From positions 62,001 to 126,000 of the forward strand of contig NZ_FNRE01000003.1 of assembly GCF_900107705.1 (NCBI RefSeq): a stretch of DNA of 64,000 nucleotides, given 5' to 3'. Below the pieces are notes generated by a model. The model did no database searches. It was not told where the DNA came from and saw only the letters and a list, made by a program, of their open reading frames with translations. Source of the DNA: Prevotella sp. tc2-28 (GTDB lineage Bacteria > Bacteroidota > Bacteroidia > Bacteroidales > Bacteroidaceae). Numbering within the stretch: position 1 is the first letter of the stretch; the number at the start of each line of letters is the position of its first letter. Shown here one piece after another: positions 43,941 to 52,593 of the stretch. A program made the position numbers and the translations under genes.

Positions 43941-44863
43941 TCGGGTATCAGGAAATTAATGACTTCTTGCTCCACACTGATTTGGAAAGGCCCTACGGGT
44001 TTTCCCAGCAGACGACCGTCAACGCCTACCAGTGCGTGCTTGGCTTCCTCCACCACCACTTCACGGGTGCGATAGGGATGCACACTGCGATGGTTCAGGA
44101 AACGGCCTGTCAGCAACAGCCACAGACCTGCAAAGAACTGGAGCAGTTCGGGGTGATAGATTACCGACACGTCAAGCATACCGTTGTAGGGCACTGCACT
44201 GGGTGTCTGTCCGTAGCCTGGTCCACTGCCTATACACATCGTCATCACCTTGCGGTTGATGGTGTCGCTATTGATGCGCAGGTACATCTTATAGTCCATC
44301 CGGTGGAAAATCATGAGGAAGATGGAGACGATGAACGACAGCTTGCGCGAGCCCAGCAGCGAACGTGCCTGACGACGCAGGTTCATCACGTCGGCTATCA
44401 TGCCTACGTTGACACAGTTCAGGAAATAGCGGTGACACTGCTCACCCTGTTTGTTCGTATATCGGATGCACCCCAGGTCTACCTTGCGCACACGGTGCTT
44501 GATCAGCCAGTCTACGGTCTTCTCCGTCTCGCCTTCCTTGAAGTCCCAATAGCGGGCAAAGTCGTTCATCACGCCGTGGGGTATCACACCGAGGGCTATC
44601 TCGTCGCGCACTTGTTTCTCCGTCTTCATCAGACAGTTGACGGCATCGTTCAGCGCCGAGTCGCCTCCCACGATGATGATGGTCTTGTACCCGTTGTTAA
44701 TCAACATGGTAACCAGGCGCTCCACACTGTCCATCGACTCGCTCTGCACGAAGTCATACGCCACGTGGCGCTCGTCCAGCACGCGCTGCAAGCGTTCTCT
44801 CTGTTTGTTTCCGTTTCCTTTAGGACAATACAGGATGCCCCATTTTGATTGACTGTTTTCCAA
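43937..44863 (-). CDS. Diacylglycerol/lipid kinase family protein
   Basis: A 308-residue member of the diacylglycerol kinase catalytic-domain family (YegS/LCB5-like). The nucleotide-binding loop is IIVGGDSALNDAVNCL, equivalent to the family GGDGTxNEV with a Ser for Gly, and LGVIPHGVMNDFAR matches GTxNDFAR. Expected to phosphorylate a lipid using ATP; the substrate is unknown. It follows miaA by 15 bases. Confidence 0.87.
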   Translation of the reverse strand: MENSQSKWGILYCPKGNGNKQRERLQRVLDERHVAYDFVQSESMDSVERLVTMLINNGYKTIIIVGGDSALNDAVNCLMKTEKQVRDEIALGVIPHGVMNDFARYWDFKEGETEKTVDWLIKHRVRKVDLGCIRYTNKQGEQCHRYFLNCVNVGMIADVMNLRRQARSLLGSRKLSFIVSIFLMIFHRMDYKMYLRINSDTINRKVMTMCIGSGPGYGQTPSAVPYNGMLDVSVIYHPELLQFFAGLWLLLTGRFLNHRSVHPYRTREVVVEEAKHALVGVDGRLLGKPVGPFQISVEQEVINFLIPD

Positions 44864-44878
44864 TTTACAATTGACGAT

Positions 44879-45823
44879 TTACTGTTGTTGATTGACTATT
44901 TCAAGTATCTTCCCCACCTTGTCTTCCATCGGCCGGAGGGCGTCTATCCAGTGGATGGTGAACCCGCGCCGTTCCATTCCCCTGAACCAGGTCATCTGTC
45001 GCTTGGCAAACTGGTGGATGGCTATTTCCAGACGGGTGAACATCTCGTCGTAGGTTGTCTTTCCCGTCACGTATTCCGTCACGAACTTATATTCCAGTCC
45101 GTAGTAGATGAGGTCTTCGGCAGGGATGCCCTCGTCCAGCAGTCCCCTCACCTCGTCAACCATCCCTTCTTCCAGTCGGGCTTTTAGTCGACGGGTGATT
45201 TTCTCACGACGGGCCTCACGGTCTATGTTCACACCGATAATCAGCGAGTCAACGGGAGGCAGTTCGCGCAAGGGCACGGGGTGCTCCAGGTTATAGCTTT
45301 CTATCTCGATGGCTCGGATGGCACGCTGACACGAGTCCACATCGGTCTTGTTGTGCATCACGGAACCCGTCTTCGCCTTCAAGGCTGCCAACAGCTGTGT
45401 CAGCTCGTCCAGCGTCTTGCCTTCCAGTTGCTGGCGCAAGTCGGGGTTCTGTGGAACGGGCGACAGCTTATATCCTTTCAGCACGGCTTCGATATAGAGC
45501 CCTGTACCTCCGCAGAGAATGGGTGTCTTCCCTCTGGCCATGATGTCCTGGTAGGCGTCGTAGAAGTCCTGCTGATACTGAAACAGGTTATATTTCGTGC
45601 CTGGCTCCACGATGTCTATCAGGTGATAGGGAACGGTTATTGGTTCACGGTTATTGGTTATTGTATAGTCCGCGAGGTCTTTGCCCGTTCCGATGTCCAT
45701 ACGGCGATACACCTGACGCGAGTCGGCGGAGATGATTTCCCCTCCGATCTCATACGCCAAAGCGGCAGCCAACGGAGTCTTTCCGCTGGCAGTAGGTCCG
45801 AGTATGGTTATCATCTTCTGCAT
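44879..45823 (-). CDS. miaA: tRNA dimethylallyltransferase
   Basis: A 314-residue enzyme that adds a dimethylallyl group to A37 of tRNAs reading codons that begin with U. The P-loop GPTASGKTPLA is at the start, followed by ISADSRQVYRRMDIGTGK and GGTGLYIEAVLKGY. Length matches the family. A GTG at 45832 overlaps the preceding stop (GTGA) and is an alternative start; the ATG at 45823 or 45814 is preferred because homologues start just before the P-loop strand. Confidence 0.95.
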   Translation of the reverse strand: MQKMITILGPTASGKTPLAAALAYEIGGEIISADSRQVYRRMDIGTGKDLADYTITNNREPITVPYHLIDIVEPGTKYNLFQYQQDFYDAYQDIMARGKTPILCGGTGLYIEAVLKGYKLSPVPQNPDLRQQLEGKTLDELTQLLAALKAKTGSVMHNKTDVDSCQRAIRAIEIESYNLEHPVPLRELPPVDSLIIGVNIDREARREKITRRLKARLEEGMVDEVRGLLDEGIPAEDLIYYGLEYKFVTEYVTGKTTYDEMFTRLEIAIHQFAKRQMTWFRGMERRGFTIHWIDALRPMEDKVGKILEIVNQQQ

Positions 45824-45828
45824 GGCAC

Positions 45829-46620
45829 TCACTTCTTTACCTTAATATATACTCCATCGAACGACCCGCCTCCTTTGAAACAGCCGAGGGTCTCGGGACT
45901 ACTCGTCGTCTTCAGTACCACGAACCTTTTGAAGAAATGGGCACTAAAGCCATAGTCGCACTCGTTGAGATGTTCGTAGTAGAAGTAATCATGAGTGGTT
46001 TCTCCCAAAATGGCAGGGCGGTCAGGAGCACTCCTGCCTTCAGCAATACTACCGGGAGTGTTGGAGACCATGAAGTGCCACTTATTCTTGCCAGCGTACG
46101 TCATTCTCACAGTACCACCCAGCATCCGCTCATATTGCGGATTCCAGAGATAATAGACATATTCGTGGTCAAAATCCTGCTGCTGATCATAGTCGAGGAA
46201 GTCTGTCACATCAAATGGTCCGTTAACAGCATCGTCATTCTTCTTAAAATGCTTCATAGGAAACGACTTCCCCGTCTTGGGATTGGTCCATGTGCCCTCA
46301 GAGATATAGGCGCCTTCGACGCTTCCCTCGCCCTCTATACAGAATGACAGAATACCTGTGATGGTACCATCGTCCTGATATTCCTTCAGACAATACCAGC
46401 CATTCTCTGTTGGCGCGCCCACCACCAGGATAGGTGCCGGATTCTTGGCCTTGGGATAAAAGACCTCGCCCACAGCAATCTCGTCGGCATTAACGGCAAA
46501 CTTAAGTCTCATGGGAATCTTGTCGCCTAACGTTCCTACAAAACTGTACTCACCCAGCACATCGGCCTGGGCGGTAACAGCCATCATCAAGGCTGCTATG
46601 TACAATAACCATTTCTTCAT
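45829..46620 (-). CDS. Exported protein of unknown function
   Basis: A 263-residue protein with a signal peptide (MKKWLLYIAALMMAVTAQA). I do not recognise a family. It has beta-rich segments with Gly/Thr turns (GTWTNPKTGKSF, ITGILSFCIEGEGSVEGAY), like small extracytoplasmic lipocalin- or META-like folds. It is one base from the AAA ATPase upstream and coupled to miaA downstream, in one operon. Confidence 0.7.
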   Translation of the reverse strand: MKKWLLYIAALMMAVTAQADVLGEYSFVGTLGDKIPMRLKFAVNADEIAVGEVFYPKAKNPAPILVVGAPTENGWYCLKEYQDDGTITGILSFCIEGEGSVEGAYISEGTWTNPKTGKSFPMKHFKKNDDAVNGPFDVTDFLDYDQQQDFDHEYVYYLWNPQYERMLGGTVRMTYAGKNKWHFMVSNTPGSIAEGRSAPDRPAILGETTHDYFYYEHLNECDYGFSAHFFKRFVVLKTTSSPETLGCFKGGGSFDGVYIKVKK

Positions 46621-46621
46621 A

Positions 46622-47656
46622 CTACTTACCGATATTTACTTTCGAAGCGAAGCCCCCCTGCAAGTCTTCTATCAAGAGTTCTGTTAATTGTTCCTTACTT
46701 AGGTTCTTCTCCCCAGCCAGACGGTTGGCCTGCTGCTGGATGCTTTTCTCGAAAACGTTACGCGCATAGCGGGCATTACCGAAGTTACGAGTCTTATGTG
46801 CTACAACATCATCGAAACGCTTCTTCAGGTACTCTTCTGCCTCGCTCGACATCGTGTACTGGTTTTTCCTCATATACATCTTGAAGATGTCTGTCAACTC
46901 TGCACTGGTATAGTCAGGAAAGTTGATATAACGACTGAAGCGCGACTGAAGACCAGGGTTCGAGTCGATAAACCGTTTCATCTCATTGGTATAGCCTGCG
47001 ATGATAACCACCAGTTTGTCACGATCGTCCTCCATACGCTTCAGCAGCGTCGAGATGGCCTCCTGTCCGTAGTCTTGCGAAGGATTCTGAGGCACCAGCG
47101 CGTAGGCCTCGTCGATAAACAGTACACCATTCAGCGCTGAATCCACTATCGCATTGGTCTTGGTGGCTGTCTGACCTACATAGTTGGCCACCAGTCCAGA
47201 GCGGTCAGTCTCTACCGTATGTCCTTTCTTCAGCACGCCCAGGTCTTTATAGATTCGTGCCACAATACGCGCAACAGTAGTCTTACCCGTACCAGGACTA
47301 CCCGTAAACACTAAGTGGTACGACATCTTAGGCGTCTTCAGCCCCTGCTTCTCACGCTGTTTCTGCAACTTCACAAAGTTGGCCAGCGAGTGCACCTCTT
47401 CTTTCACCTGTGTCAGACCTATCAGTTCGTCCAACTCCTGGTAGGGGTCGCCCTGCAGGGGTTCCGTCACCACCACGCTGTCTTTCTTCACCTTTGCACT
47501 GTCCACCTGCTCTGTAGGCGTCGCCTTATCATCATCCGTACCCTCCTCATCAGCGTAAATACCAATGAGAATCACGATAATCATCAGGATGACGATGCCT
47601 ATTGACACGCATCCGCAGCCTTGCAGAGTCTTGTTTTTTATGTCTTGAAAGTCCAT
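46622..47656 (-). CDS. Membrane-anchored AAA ATPase, CbxX/SpoVK-like
   Basis: A 344-residue protein with one transmembrane helix (about residues 20-36) and an AAA+ domain (about 80-320) of the CbxX/CfqX group. Walker A is GSPGTGKTTVARIV, Walker B is GVLFIDEAYAL, and the arginine-finger region is SNPGLQSRFSRYINFP. CbxX relatives remodel enzymes, but the client here is unknown. A longer frame to 47698 crosses a TATATTTG box at 47683-47676, so the ATG at 47656 is the start. Confidence 0.87.
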   Translation of the reverse strand: MDFQDIKNKTLQGCGCVSIGIVILMIIVILIGIYADEEGTDDDKATPTEQVDSAKVKKDSVVVTEPLQGDPYQELDELIGLTQVKEEVHSLANFVKLQKQREKQGLKTPKMSYHLVFTGSPGTGKTTVARIVARIYKDLGVLKKGHTVETDRSGLVANYVGQTATKTNAIVDSALNGVLFIDEAYALVPQNPSQDYGQEAISTLLKRMEDDRDKLVVIIAGYTNEMKRFIDSNPGLQSRFSRYINFPDYTSAELTDIFKMYMRKNQYTMSSEAEEYLKKRFDDVVAHKTRNFGNARYARNVFEKSIQQQANRLAGEKNLSKEQLTELLIEDLQGGFASKVNIGK

Positions 47657-47675
47657 GATGGCAGTAATTTGGTTG

Positions 47676-47683
47676 CAAATATA
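47676..47683 (-). promoter_or_regulatory. -7 box of the AAA-hyp-miaA-kinase operon
   Basis: Minus-strand TATATTTG followed by CAACC. Its -33 region falls inside the loop of the gapA terminator just upstream. Confidence 0.65.
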
Positions 47684-47693
47684 CACAAAAAAA

Positions 47694-47716
47694 GCCACTC
47701 AGCAATGCTAAGTGGC
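47694..47716 (-). terminator. Terminator of gapA
   Basis: Minus-strand GCCACTTAGC and GCTGAGTGGC pair over a three-base loop, followed by seven T. Confidence 0.88.
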
Positions 47717-47741
47717 CTTTTATTTTTATCTCCGTCTGGTA

Positions 47742-48767
47742 TTATTTCAACTCAGCGAGGTACTTAATGGTGCGAACCATCTGAGAAGTGTAAGAGTTCT
47801 CATTGTCGTACCAAGCAACAACCTGTACGAGAGAGTTGCCGTCACCGATCTTAGAAACCATGGTCTGGTTAGCGTCGAACAGTGAACCGAACTTCATACC
47901 GATGATGTCTGAAGAAACCAGCTTCTCCTCGGTGTAGCCGAAGCTCTCGTTGGTAGCAGCCTTCATGGCAGCGTTGATACCCTCAACAGTTACCTCACCC
48001 TTAACAACAGCGTGCAGGATAGTGGTAGAACCTGTAGGAGTCGGAACGCGCTGAGCAGCACCGATCAGCTTACCGTTCAGCTCGGGGATAACCAGACCGA
48101 TAGCCTTAGCAGCACCAGTTGAGTTAGGAACGATGTTCTGAGCACCGGCACGGGCACGCTGTACATCACCCTTGCGCTGAGGACCGTCCAGAATCATCTG
48201 GTCGCCAGTGTAAGCGTGTACGGTGGTCATGATACCGCTCTGGATGGGAGCGAAATCGTTCAGAGCCTTGGTCATAGGAGCCAGACAGTTAGTGGTGCAA
48301 GAAGCAGCTGAGATAACGGTGTCAGCAGGAGTCAGAGTCTTGTGGTTAACGTTGTAAACGATGGTGGGCAGGTCGTTGCCAGCAGGAGCTGAGATAACAA
48401 CCTTCTTAGCACCAGCGGTCAGGTGTGCAGAAGCCTTCTCCTTAGAAGTATAGAAACCAGTGCACTCCAGAACAACGTCTACGTCCAGCTTGCCCCAGGG
48501 CAGCTCAGCAGCGTTAGGAATAGCATAGATGGTGATCTTCTTGCCATCAACTACGATGTAGTCCTCACCAGCCTCTACAGTGTGCTTGTTCTCACCGAAC
48601 TTGCCGCAGAAGCCACCCTGAGCGGTGTCATACTTCAGCAGGTGAGCGAGCATCTTAGGACTTGTCAGGTCGTTGATAGCTACTACTTCATAACCTTCAG
48701 CCTCGAACATCTGACGGAATGCGAGGCGACCGATACGGCCGAAACCGTTAATTGCTACTTTTGTCAT
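47742..48767 (-). CDS. gapA: Type I glyceraldehyde-3-phosphate dehydrogenase
   Basis: A 341-residue glycolytic enzyme converting glyceraldehyde 3-phosphate and NAD to 1,3-bisphosphoglycerate. The NAD motif is [15 protein letters not shown], and the nucleophile Cys157 lies in [29 protein letters not shown] and the C-terminal [13 protein letters not shown] are conserved. Codon use is visibly biased, as for a highly expressed gene. Promoter -7 box at 48869-48862, terminator at 47694. Confidence 0.97.
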   Translation of the reverse strand: MTKVAINGFGRIGRLAFRQMFEAEGYEVVAINDLTSPKMLAHLLKYDTAQGGFCGKFGENKHTVEAGEDYIVVDGKKITIYAIPNAAELPWGKLDVDVVLECTGFYTSKEKASAHLTAGAKKVVISAPAGNDLPTIVYNVNHKTLTPADTVISAASCTTNCLAPMTKALNDFAPIQSGIMTTVHAYTGDQMILDGPQRKGDVQRARAGAQNIVPNSTGAAKAIGLVIPELNGKLIGAAQRVPTPTGSTTILHAVVKGEVTVEGINAAMKAATNESFGYTEEKLVSSDIIGMKFGSLFDANQTMVSKIGDGNSLVQVVAWYDNENSYTSQMVRTIKYLAELK

Positions 48768-48861
48768 AATTACTAATAAACTTTTTTATTAATTGGGTTA
48801 TAAATATACTTTCTTTACTCAAAAATCATGTTTTTTGAACACTTTTTCTTGATTTCGTGCG

Positions 48862-48869
48862 CAAAGTTA
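48862..48869 (-). promoter_or_regulatory. -7 box of gapA
   Basis: Minus-strand TAACTTTG followed by CGCAC, giving a leader of about 90 bases. It is 12 bases from the opposing mscL box. Confidence 0.65.
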
Positions 48870-48881
48870 CAAAAAAATATC

Positions 48882-48889
48882 TAAATTTG
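48882..48889 (+). promoter_or_regulatory. -7 box of mscL
   Basis: TAAATTTG followed by CATC. The leader to mscL would be about 130 bases. Confidence 0.55.
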
Positions 48890-49029
48890 CATCTGAAATC
48901 AGTATTAAATTAAGTGAAAAGTGAAAAGAGAGAAGAGAAAAGTGACATAAGTCAAGGTTTATAGCCTAATATTGTCATACGCAGATAGCAAAAAACATTC
49001 TATATTAACTTTTTAAAACAACAAACATT

Positions 49030-49425
49030 ATGGGATTTATTAGTGAGTTCAAAGAGTTTGCCATGAAGGGCAACGTATTAGACATGGCAGTCGGTGTTAT
49101 CATCGGCGGTGCCTTCGGTAAAATTGTGTCTAGCCTGGTTGACGACGTCCTCATGCCGCTGGTTGGTATGATTACGGGCAACATCGACTTCACCAGCCTT
49201 GCTTTCCAGATTGGCGAGGGCGAGGGAGCTGCCGTGCTGAAGTATGGTAACTTCATCCAGAACACCGTCGATTTCGTCATCGTGGCATTCTGTATCTTCC
49301 TGATGCTGAAGGGCATCAACAAGATGAACCGTAAGAAGGCTGAGCCTGAGGCTCCCGCTGCTCCTGCCGGACCTACCCAGGAAGAGCTGCTCGCTGAGAT
49401 TCGCGACCTGCTGAAGCAGAAATAA
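49030..49425 (+). CDS. mscL: Large-conductance mechanosensitive channel
   Basis: A 131-residue inner-membrane protein forming a pentameric emergency valve that releases solutes on hypo-osmotic shock. The N-terminal [20 protein letters not shown] leads into TM1 (15-40) with the gate glycines, the [10 protein letters not shown] motif follows, and TM2 is about 78-98. The short cytoplasmic helix at the end is preceded by an Ala/Pro-rich linker. It is followed by a strong terminator. Confidence 0.96.
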   Translation: MGFISEFKEFAMKGNVLDMAVGVIIGGAFGKIVSSLVDDVLMPLVGMITGNIDFTSLAFQIGEGEGAAVLKYGNFIQNTVDFVIVAFCIFLMLKGINKMNRKKAEPEAPAAPAGPTQEELLAEIRDLLKQK

Positions 49426-49451
49426 ATCAAGAAAACGAGTGCTTTTTATAA

Positions 49452-49488
49452 TATAAGGTGGTAAACATTTTGCCACCTTATATTTTTT
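49452..49488 (+). terminator. Terminator of mscL
   Basis: TATAAGGTGG and CCACCTTATA pair over an 11-base loop and are followed by a T run. Confidence 0.85.
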
Positions 49489-49491
49489 GCA

Positions 49492-49499
49492 TACCTTTG
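49492..49499 (+). promoter_or_regulatory. -7 box of the SulP transporter gene
   Basis: TACCTTTG followed by CACCCC, directly after the mscL terminator; the terminator stem occupies the -33 region. Confidence 0.65.
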
Positions 49500-49527
49500 C
49501 ACCCCGAAAATCGAAATTTTTAGGATA

Positions 49528-51210
49528 ATGAAGACTTTAGACTTTAAGCCGAAAATGTTTTCGGCTATTCGTAATTACAACAAACAGACATTCATGGCCG
49601 ACTTCATGGCCGGCATCATCGTGGGCATCGTAGCCCTGCCGTTGGCCATCGCTTTCGGTATCGCCAGTGGCGTGTCACCCGAGAAGGGCATCATCACCGC
49701 CATCGTCGCCGGACTGATGATTTCCGTCTTTGGCGGTTCGAAAGTACAGATTGGCGGACCTACCGGAGCCTTTATCGTCATCGTCTATGGCATCATCCAG
49801 CAGTACGGCATCCAGGGCCTCACCATCGCCACCCTCATGGCTGGCGTGTTCCTCATCCTGTTGGGTGTGCTCCGTCTGGGCACCATCATCAAGTACATCC
49901 CCTACCCCATCGTGGTGGGTTTCACCTCCGGTATCGCCGTCACCATCTTCACCACGCAGATCAAGGACCTGCTGGGAATGACCATCGAGGGAGGCGTGCC
50001 AAGTGACTTTATCGAGAAGTGGGGCACCTATTTATATAATATAGGCAACATCGACCTGTGGAGCACCCTCGTGGGCATCGTCTCCGTCGTCATCATCGCC
50101 GTCACACCACGCTTCTCCAAGAAGGTGCCGGGCTCACTGGTAGCCATCATCGTCATGACGGTAGCCGCCCTGTTGCTCAAGCAGTATGCCGGCATCACCT
50201 CCATCGAGACCATCGGCGACCGCTTCAGCATCAACTCTACCCTGCCCGGTGCCGTGGTTCCTGAACTGACGTGGGAGACCGTCAAGGGCCTCGTAGGTCC
50301 CGCCGTCACCATCGCCGTCCTCGGTGCCATCGAGTCGCTGCTCTCGGCTACCGTTGCCGACGGTGTCATCGGCGACCACCACAACTCCAACACCGAGCTG
50401 ATCGGTCAGGGCATTGCCAACATCGCGTCACCCCTCTTCGGAGGTATCCCAGCCACAGGAGCCATTGCCCGCACGATGACGAACATCAACAACGGCGGAC
50501 GCACTCCCATTGCCGGTATCGTGCATGCCGTCGTCCTCCTGCTCATCTTCCTGTTCCTCATGCCACTGGCACAGTACATCCCCATGGCGTGTCTGGCTGG
50601 TGTCCTCGTCGTCGTCAGCTACGGCATGAGTGGATGGCGTTCGTTCATGGCAATGCTGCGCAACCCCAAGAGCGACATCACCGTACTCCTCCTGACCTTC
50701 TTCCTCACCATCATCTTCGACCTCACCGTCGCCATCGAGTTCGGCCTCATCTGCGCCTGTCTGCTCTTCATGCGTCGTATGGCTGAGACCACCGATGTCC
50801 ATGCCGTACTCGACGAGATAGACCTCAACGAGGATGCCGACATGGAGCGTGGCAACCTCGAGCACCTCACCATTCCCGAGGGCGTAGAGGTCTACGAGAT
50901 CAACGGTCCATACTTCTTCGGAGCCGGCAACCGTTTCGAGGACATCATGGCGCGCTACGGACGTCGTCCCAAGGTGCGCATCATCCGCATGCGTAAAGTA
51001 CCCTTCATCGACTCCACCGGACTGCACAACCTCGAGAACATGTGTCTGATGAGTCAGAAGGAAGGCATCACCGTCGTCCTCTCTGGTGTCAATCCCAAGG
51101 TCGAGGGCGTGCTGAAGCGCAACCACTTCGAGCGTATTGTGGGTGAGCAGAACATCTGCAACCACATCGACCTCGCCCTGTCACGCGCCAACGAGCTCGT
51201 CGGAGCGTGA
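49528..51210 (+). CDS. SulP family inorganic anion transporter with STAS domain
   Basis: A 560-residue membrane transporter with about 10-14 helices (residues 20-410) and a cytoplasmic STAS domain (about 440-555). GLMISVFGGSKVQIGGPTGA is the SulP signature, and the STAS region has KVRIIRMRKVPFIDSTGLHN. Substrate may be sulfate, bicarbonate or another anion; it cannot be decided here. It faces the M15 peptidase gene, with 12 bases between stops. Confidence 0.93.
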   Translation: MKTLDFKPKMFSAIRNYNKQTFMADFMAGIIVGIVALPLAIAFGIASGVSPEKGIITAIVAGLMISVFGGSKVQIGGPTGAFIVIVYGIIQQYGIQGLTIATLMAGVFLILLGVLRLGTIIKYIPYPIVVGFTSGIAVTIFTTQIKDLLGMTIEGGVPSDFIEKWGTYLYNIGNIDLWSTLVGIVSVVIIAVTPRFSKKVPGSLVAIIVMTVAALLLKQYAGITSIETIGDRFSINSTLPGAVVPELTWETVKGLVGPAVTIAVLGAIESLLSATVADGVIGDHHNSNTELIGQGIANIASPLFGGIPATGAIARTMTNINNGGRTPIAGIVHAVVLLLIFLFLMPLAQYIPMACLAGVLVVVSYGMSGWRSFMAMLRNPKSDITVLLLTFFLTIIFDLTVAIEFGLICACLLFMRRMAETTDVHAVLDEIDLNEDADMERGNLEHLTIPEGVEVYEINGPYFFGAGNRFEDIMARYGRRPKVRIIRMRKVPFIDSTGLHNLENMCLMSQKEGITVVLSGVNPKVEGVLKRNHFERIVGEQNICNHIDLALSRANELVGA

Positions 51211-51222
51211 CAGGCTATCGGC

Positions 51223-51702
51223 CTAAGACCTTTGTAAAAGCGAGCGGAGCCTAAGCGAGGTGCGCCTCCGGTTCCCCGATGGGCGCACCGCAAAATGAAT
51301 CCAGATGACGCTGCGCTTCTGTTCTATCAGCAGCTCGTCGAAGTCCTCGCGGCTCATATCGCTGATGTCGAGCAAGATTGCTGCATAGCGCAACGCCTGT
51401 TCCATCCCGATGCAACGGATGTCCACGGCGCACCCCGTCAGGTGGTTCGACGTGGGCACACCACCCACCGCTTTGTTCACCTCTGGACTTCGGAACCCCG
51501 AGTTGATGATAATCGGGTCATCACCATCGCCGTACTTGTCGTTCCATCGCTTCCGCAGACGTTCCAGCCATCGGCACACTCTACGAAGGTTCTCTACTTG
51601 TGCCTCATTCGGCACGTTTGCTATTCCCGTATTTGTCTTGGTTAACTCCCGGAGCGTAAAGTGCTCCGAGAGTTTCATGTTTGTGTTTATCTCTGTAATC
51701 AT
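51223..51702 (-). CDS. M15 family D-Ala-D-Ala carboxypeptidase-like protein
   Basis: A 159-residue zinc peptidase of the M15A type, which cuts peptidoglycan cross-link peptides. LSEHFTLRELTKTNTGIANV is the usual start; zinc ligands are His and Asp in TSNHLTGCAVDI and His in WIHFAV. There is no signal peptide, as in phage endolysins and the related enzymes next to HU/smalltalk loci in Bacteroidales. The start may be the Met at 51678 (MKLSEHF). A truncated copy of the last 40 codons lies at 14449-14568. Confidence 0.88.
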   Translation of the reverse strand: MITEINTNMKLSEHFTLRELTKTNTGIANVPNEAQVENLRRVCRWLERLRKRWNDKYGDGDDPIIINSGFRSPEVNKAVGGVPTSNHLTGCAVDIRCIGMEQALRYAAILLDISDMSREDFDELLIEQKRSVIWIHFAVRPSGNRRRTSLRLRSLLQRS

Positions 51703-51726
51703 AATTACTCATTCTTGCTTAGGCAA

Positions 51727-51742
51727 GCGAGCAAAGCTCGAG
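51727..51742 (+). repeat. Left copy of a 16-bp inverted repeat
   Basis: GCGAGCAAAGCTCGAG here is exactly the reverse complement of 52436-52451. Each copy also folds on itself (CGAGC/GCTCG). Confidence 0.7.
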
Positions 51743-51765
51743 TCCTAATTACTAATTTTCCAAAC

Positions 51766-51797
51766 GGTACACTGGTGCACTGGTGCACCGGTGCACA
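51766..51797 (+). repeat. 8-bp tandem repeats, cluster A
   Basis: Four consecutive units close to GGTGCACT (the first GGTACACT, the third ending C). GTGCAC is itself palindromic. Confidence 0.85.
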
Positions 51798-51931
51798 ACG
51801 TCTTCCTATAACATGATATTCCCCGTTTTTCGGAATATTGACTGTGCCTTTATATTGCCTCGCCCGTCACTCACTTTCTCTATGAGATGGTCACTCAAGA
51901 GTCGGTGCATCCTGCTTTCAGTATATCGAAC

Positions 51932-51955
51932 AGTGCACCAGTGCACCAGTGCACC
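51932..51955 (-). repeat. 8-bp tandem repeats, cluster B
   Basis: Three exact AGTGCACC units, the reverse complement of the unit in clusters A and C. Confidence 0.85.
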
Positions 51956-51990
51956 GTTTCGATTTTCGTTTTTCACGCTCAAGACTCACT

Positions 51991-52062
51991 ATTTTTTTTA
52001 TTTATATATATACTTATTATATTATATATATTTTAATATATATAATATAATAAAATAGAATA
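51991..52062. other. Extreme AT-rich tract
   Basis: About 70 bases almost entirely A and T with alternating TA steps. No gene or promoter can be assigned; it may be easily melted DNA. Confidence 0.6.
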
Positions 52063-52102
52063 CCTCCTTTTCTACGCCTACCTAAAACTTGAAAATGCTA
52101 AT

Positions 52103-52125
52103 GGTACACTGGTGCACTGGTACAC
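52103..52125 (+). repeat. 8-bp tandem repeats, cluster C
   Basis: GGTACACT, GGTGCACT and GGTACAC in tandem, same orientation as cluster A. Confidence 0.8.
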
Positions 52126-52272
52126 AATCCACCCGGGATGATTTACCTATCAAATAGGGAAAATATGGCTCTCTGGGCAGGAAAAACTTTTTTCCTGGGC
52201 AGCGAGAAAAAATAATTGAAAAAATTTTGAAATTTTTTGTCAAAATATTTGGTGGAATGAAAAATTTTTACT

Positions 52273-52280
52273 AACTTTGC
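52273..52280 (+). promoter_or_regulatory. -7 box of the HU-like gene
   Basis: TAACTTTG followed by CAGTTG. It implies an untranslated leader of about 305 bases before the HU start. Confidence 0.6.
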
Positions 52281-52286
52281 AGTTGT

Positions 52287-52593
52287 AATTGAGATGACAA
52301 CGGCGACTGTGGGCTGCGGCTCAGCATAGCTCGAGCGAGCTCGGTTCTGCTTTCGCCTTGCACCGCATTTGCAGTGTTGAATTGAAGGAGCAAGCGCGCA
52401 GCACTGGAGAGGAGACAAAAAAAAACAATAAACCGCTCGAGCTTTGCTCGCTTTCACAAAGCGTAGCGACTGAAAGAATAACCAATAACTAAAAAAATTA
52501 ACATTTGAGCAATTCCCGTTAAACGGGAAAGCGGCGTAAGCCAAAAGGGCTCATTATTATCAACTATTTAAAAACTAAGAGGAGATTAAAATT
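52287..52593 (+). other. Long 5' leader of the HU-like gene
   Basis: About 300 untranslated bases with palindromic stretches, including the right arm of the inverted repeat (52436-52451) and TTCCCGTTAAACGGGAA at 52513-52529. A structured regulatory leader is possible. No known riboswitch was recognised. Confidence 0.45.
52436..52451 (+). repeat. Right copy of the 16-bp inverted repeat
   Basis: CTCGAGCTTTGCTCGC, the exact reverse complement of 51727-51742. Confidence 0.7.

Larger units (their letters stand above)
51703..52272. other. Gene-poor region between M15 and HU genes
   Basis: About 570 bases with no convincing gene. It holds the three 8-bp repeat clusters, the AT-rich tract and one arm of the inverted repeat. 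Short minus-strand frames run through the repeats but change frame often; they could be decayed remains of a VirE/DUF3987-type gene, which commonly sits beside HU and smalltalk in this order, but I cannot show it. Confidence 0.5.

Noticed and set aside
51832..51939. Short minus-strand frame with a plausible helical peptide
   Set aside because: It runs for about 36 codons to a stop but has no promoter or homologue I recognise and starts next to the repeat cluster; not enough to call a gene.
52143..52544. A 133-codon minus-strand frame in the HU upstream region
   Set aside because: It crosses the HU promoter and palindromic leader, has no promoter or family resemblance, and reads as aromatic and basic low-complexity sequence.
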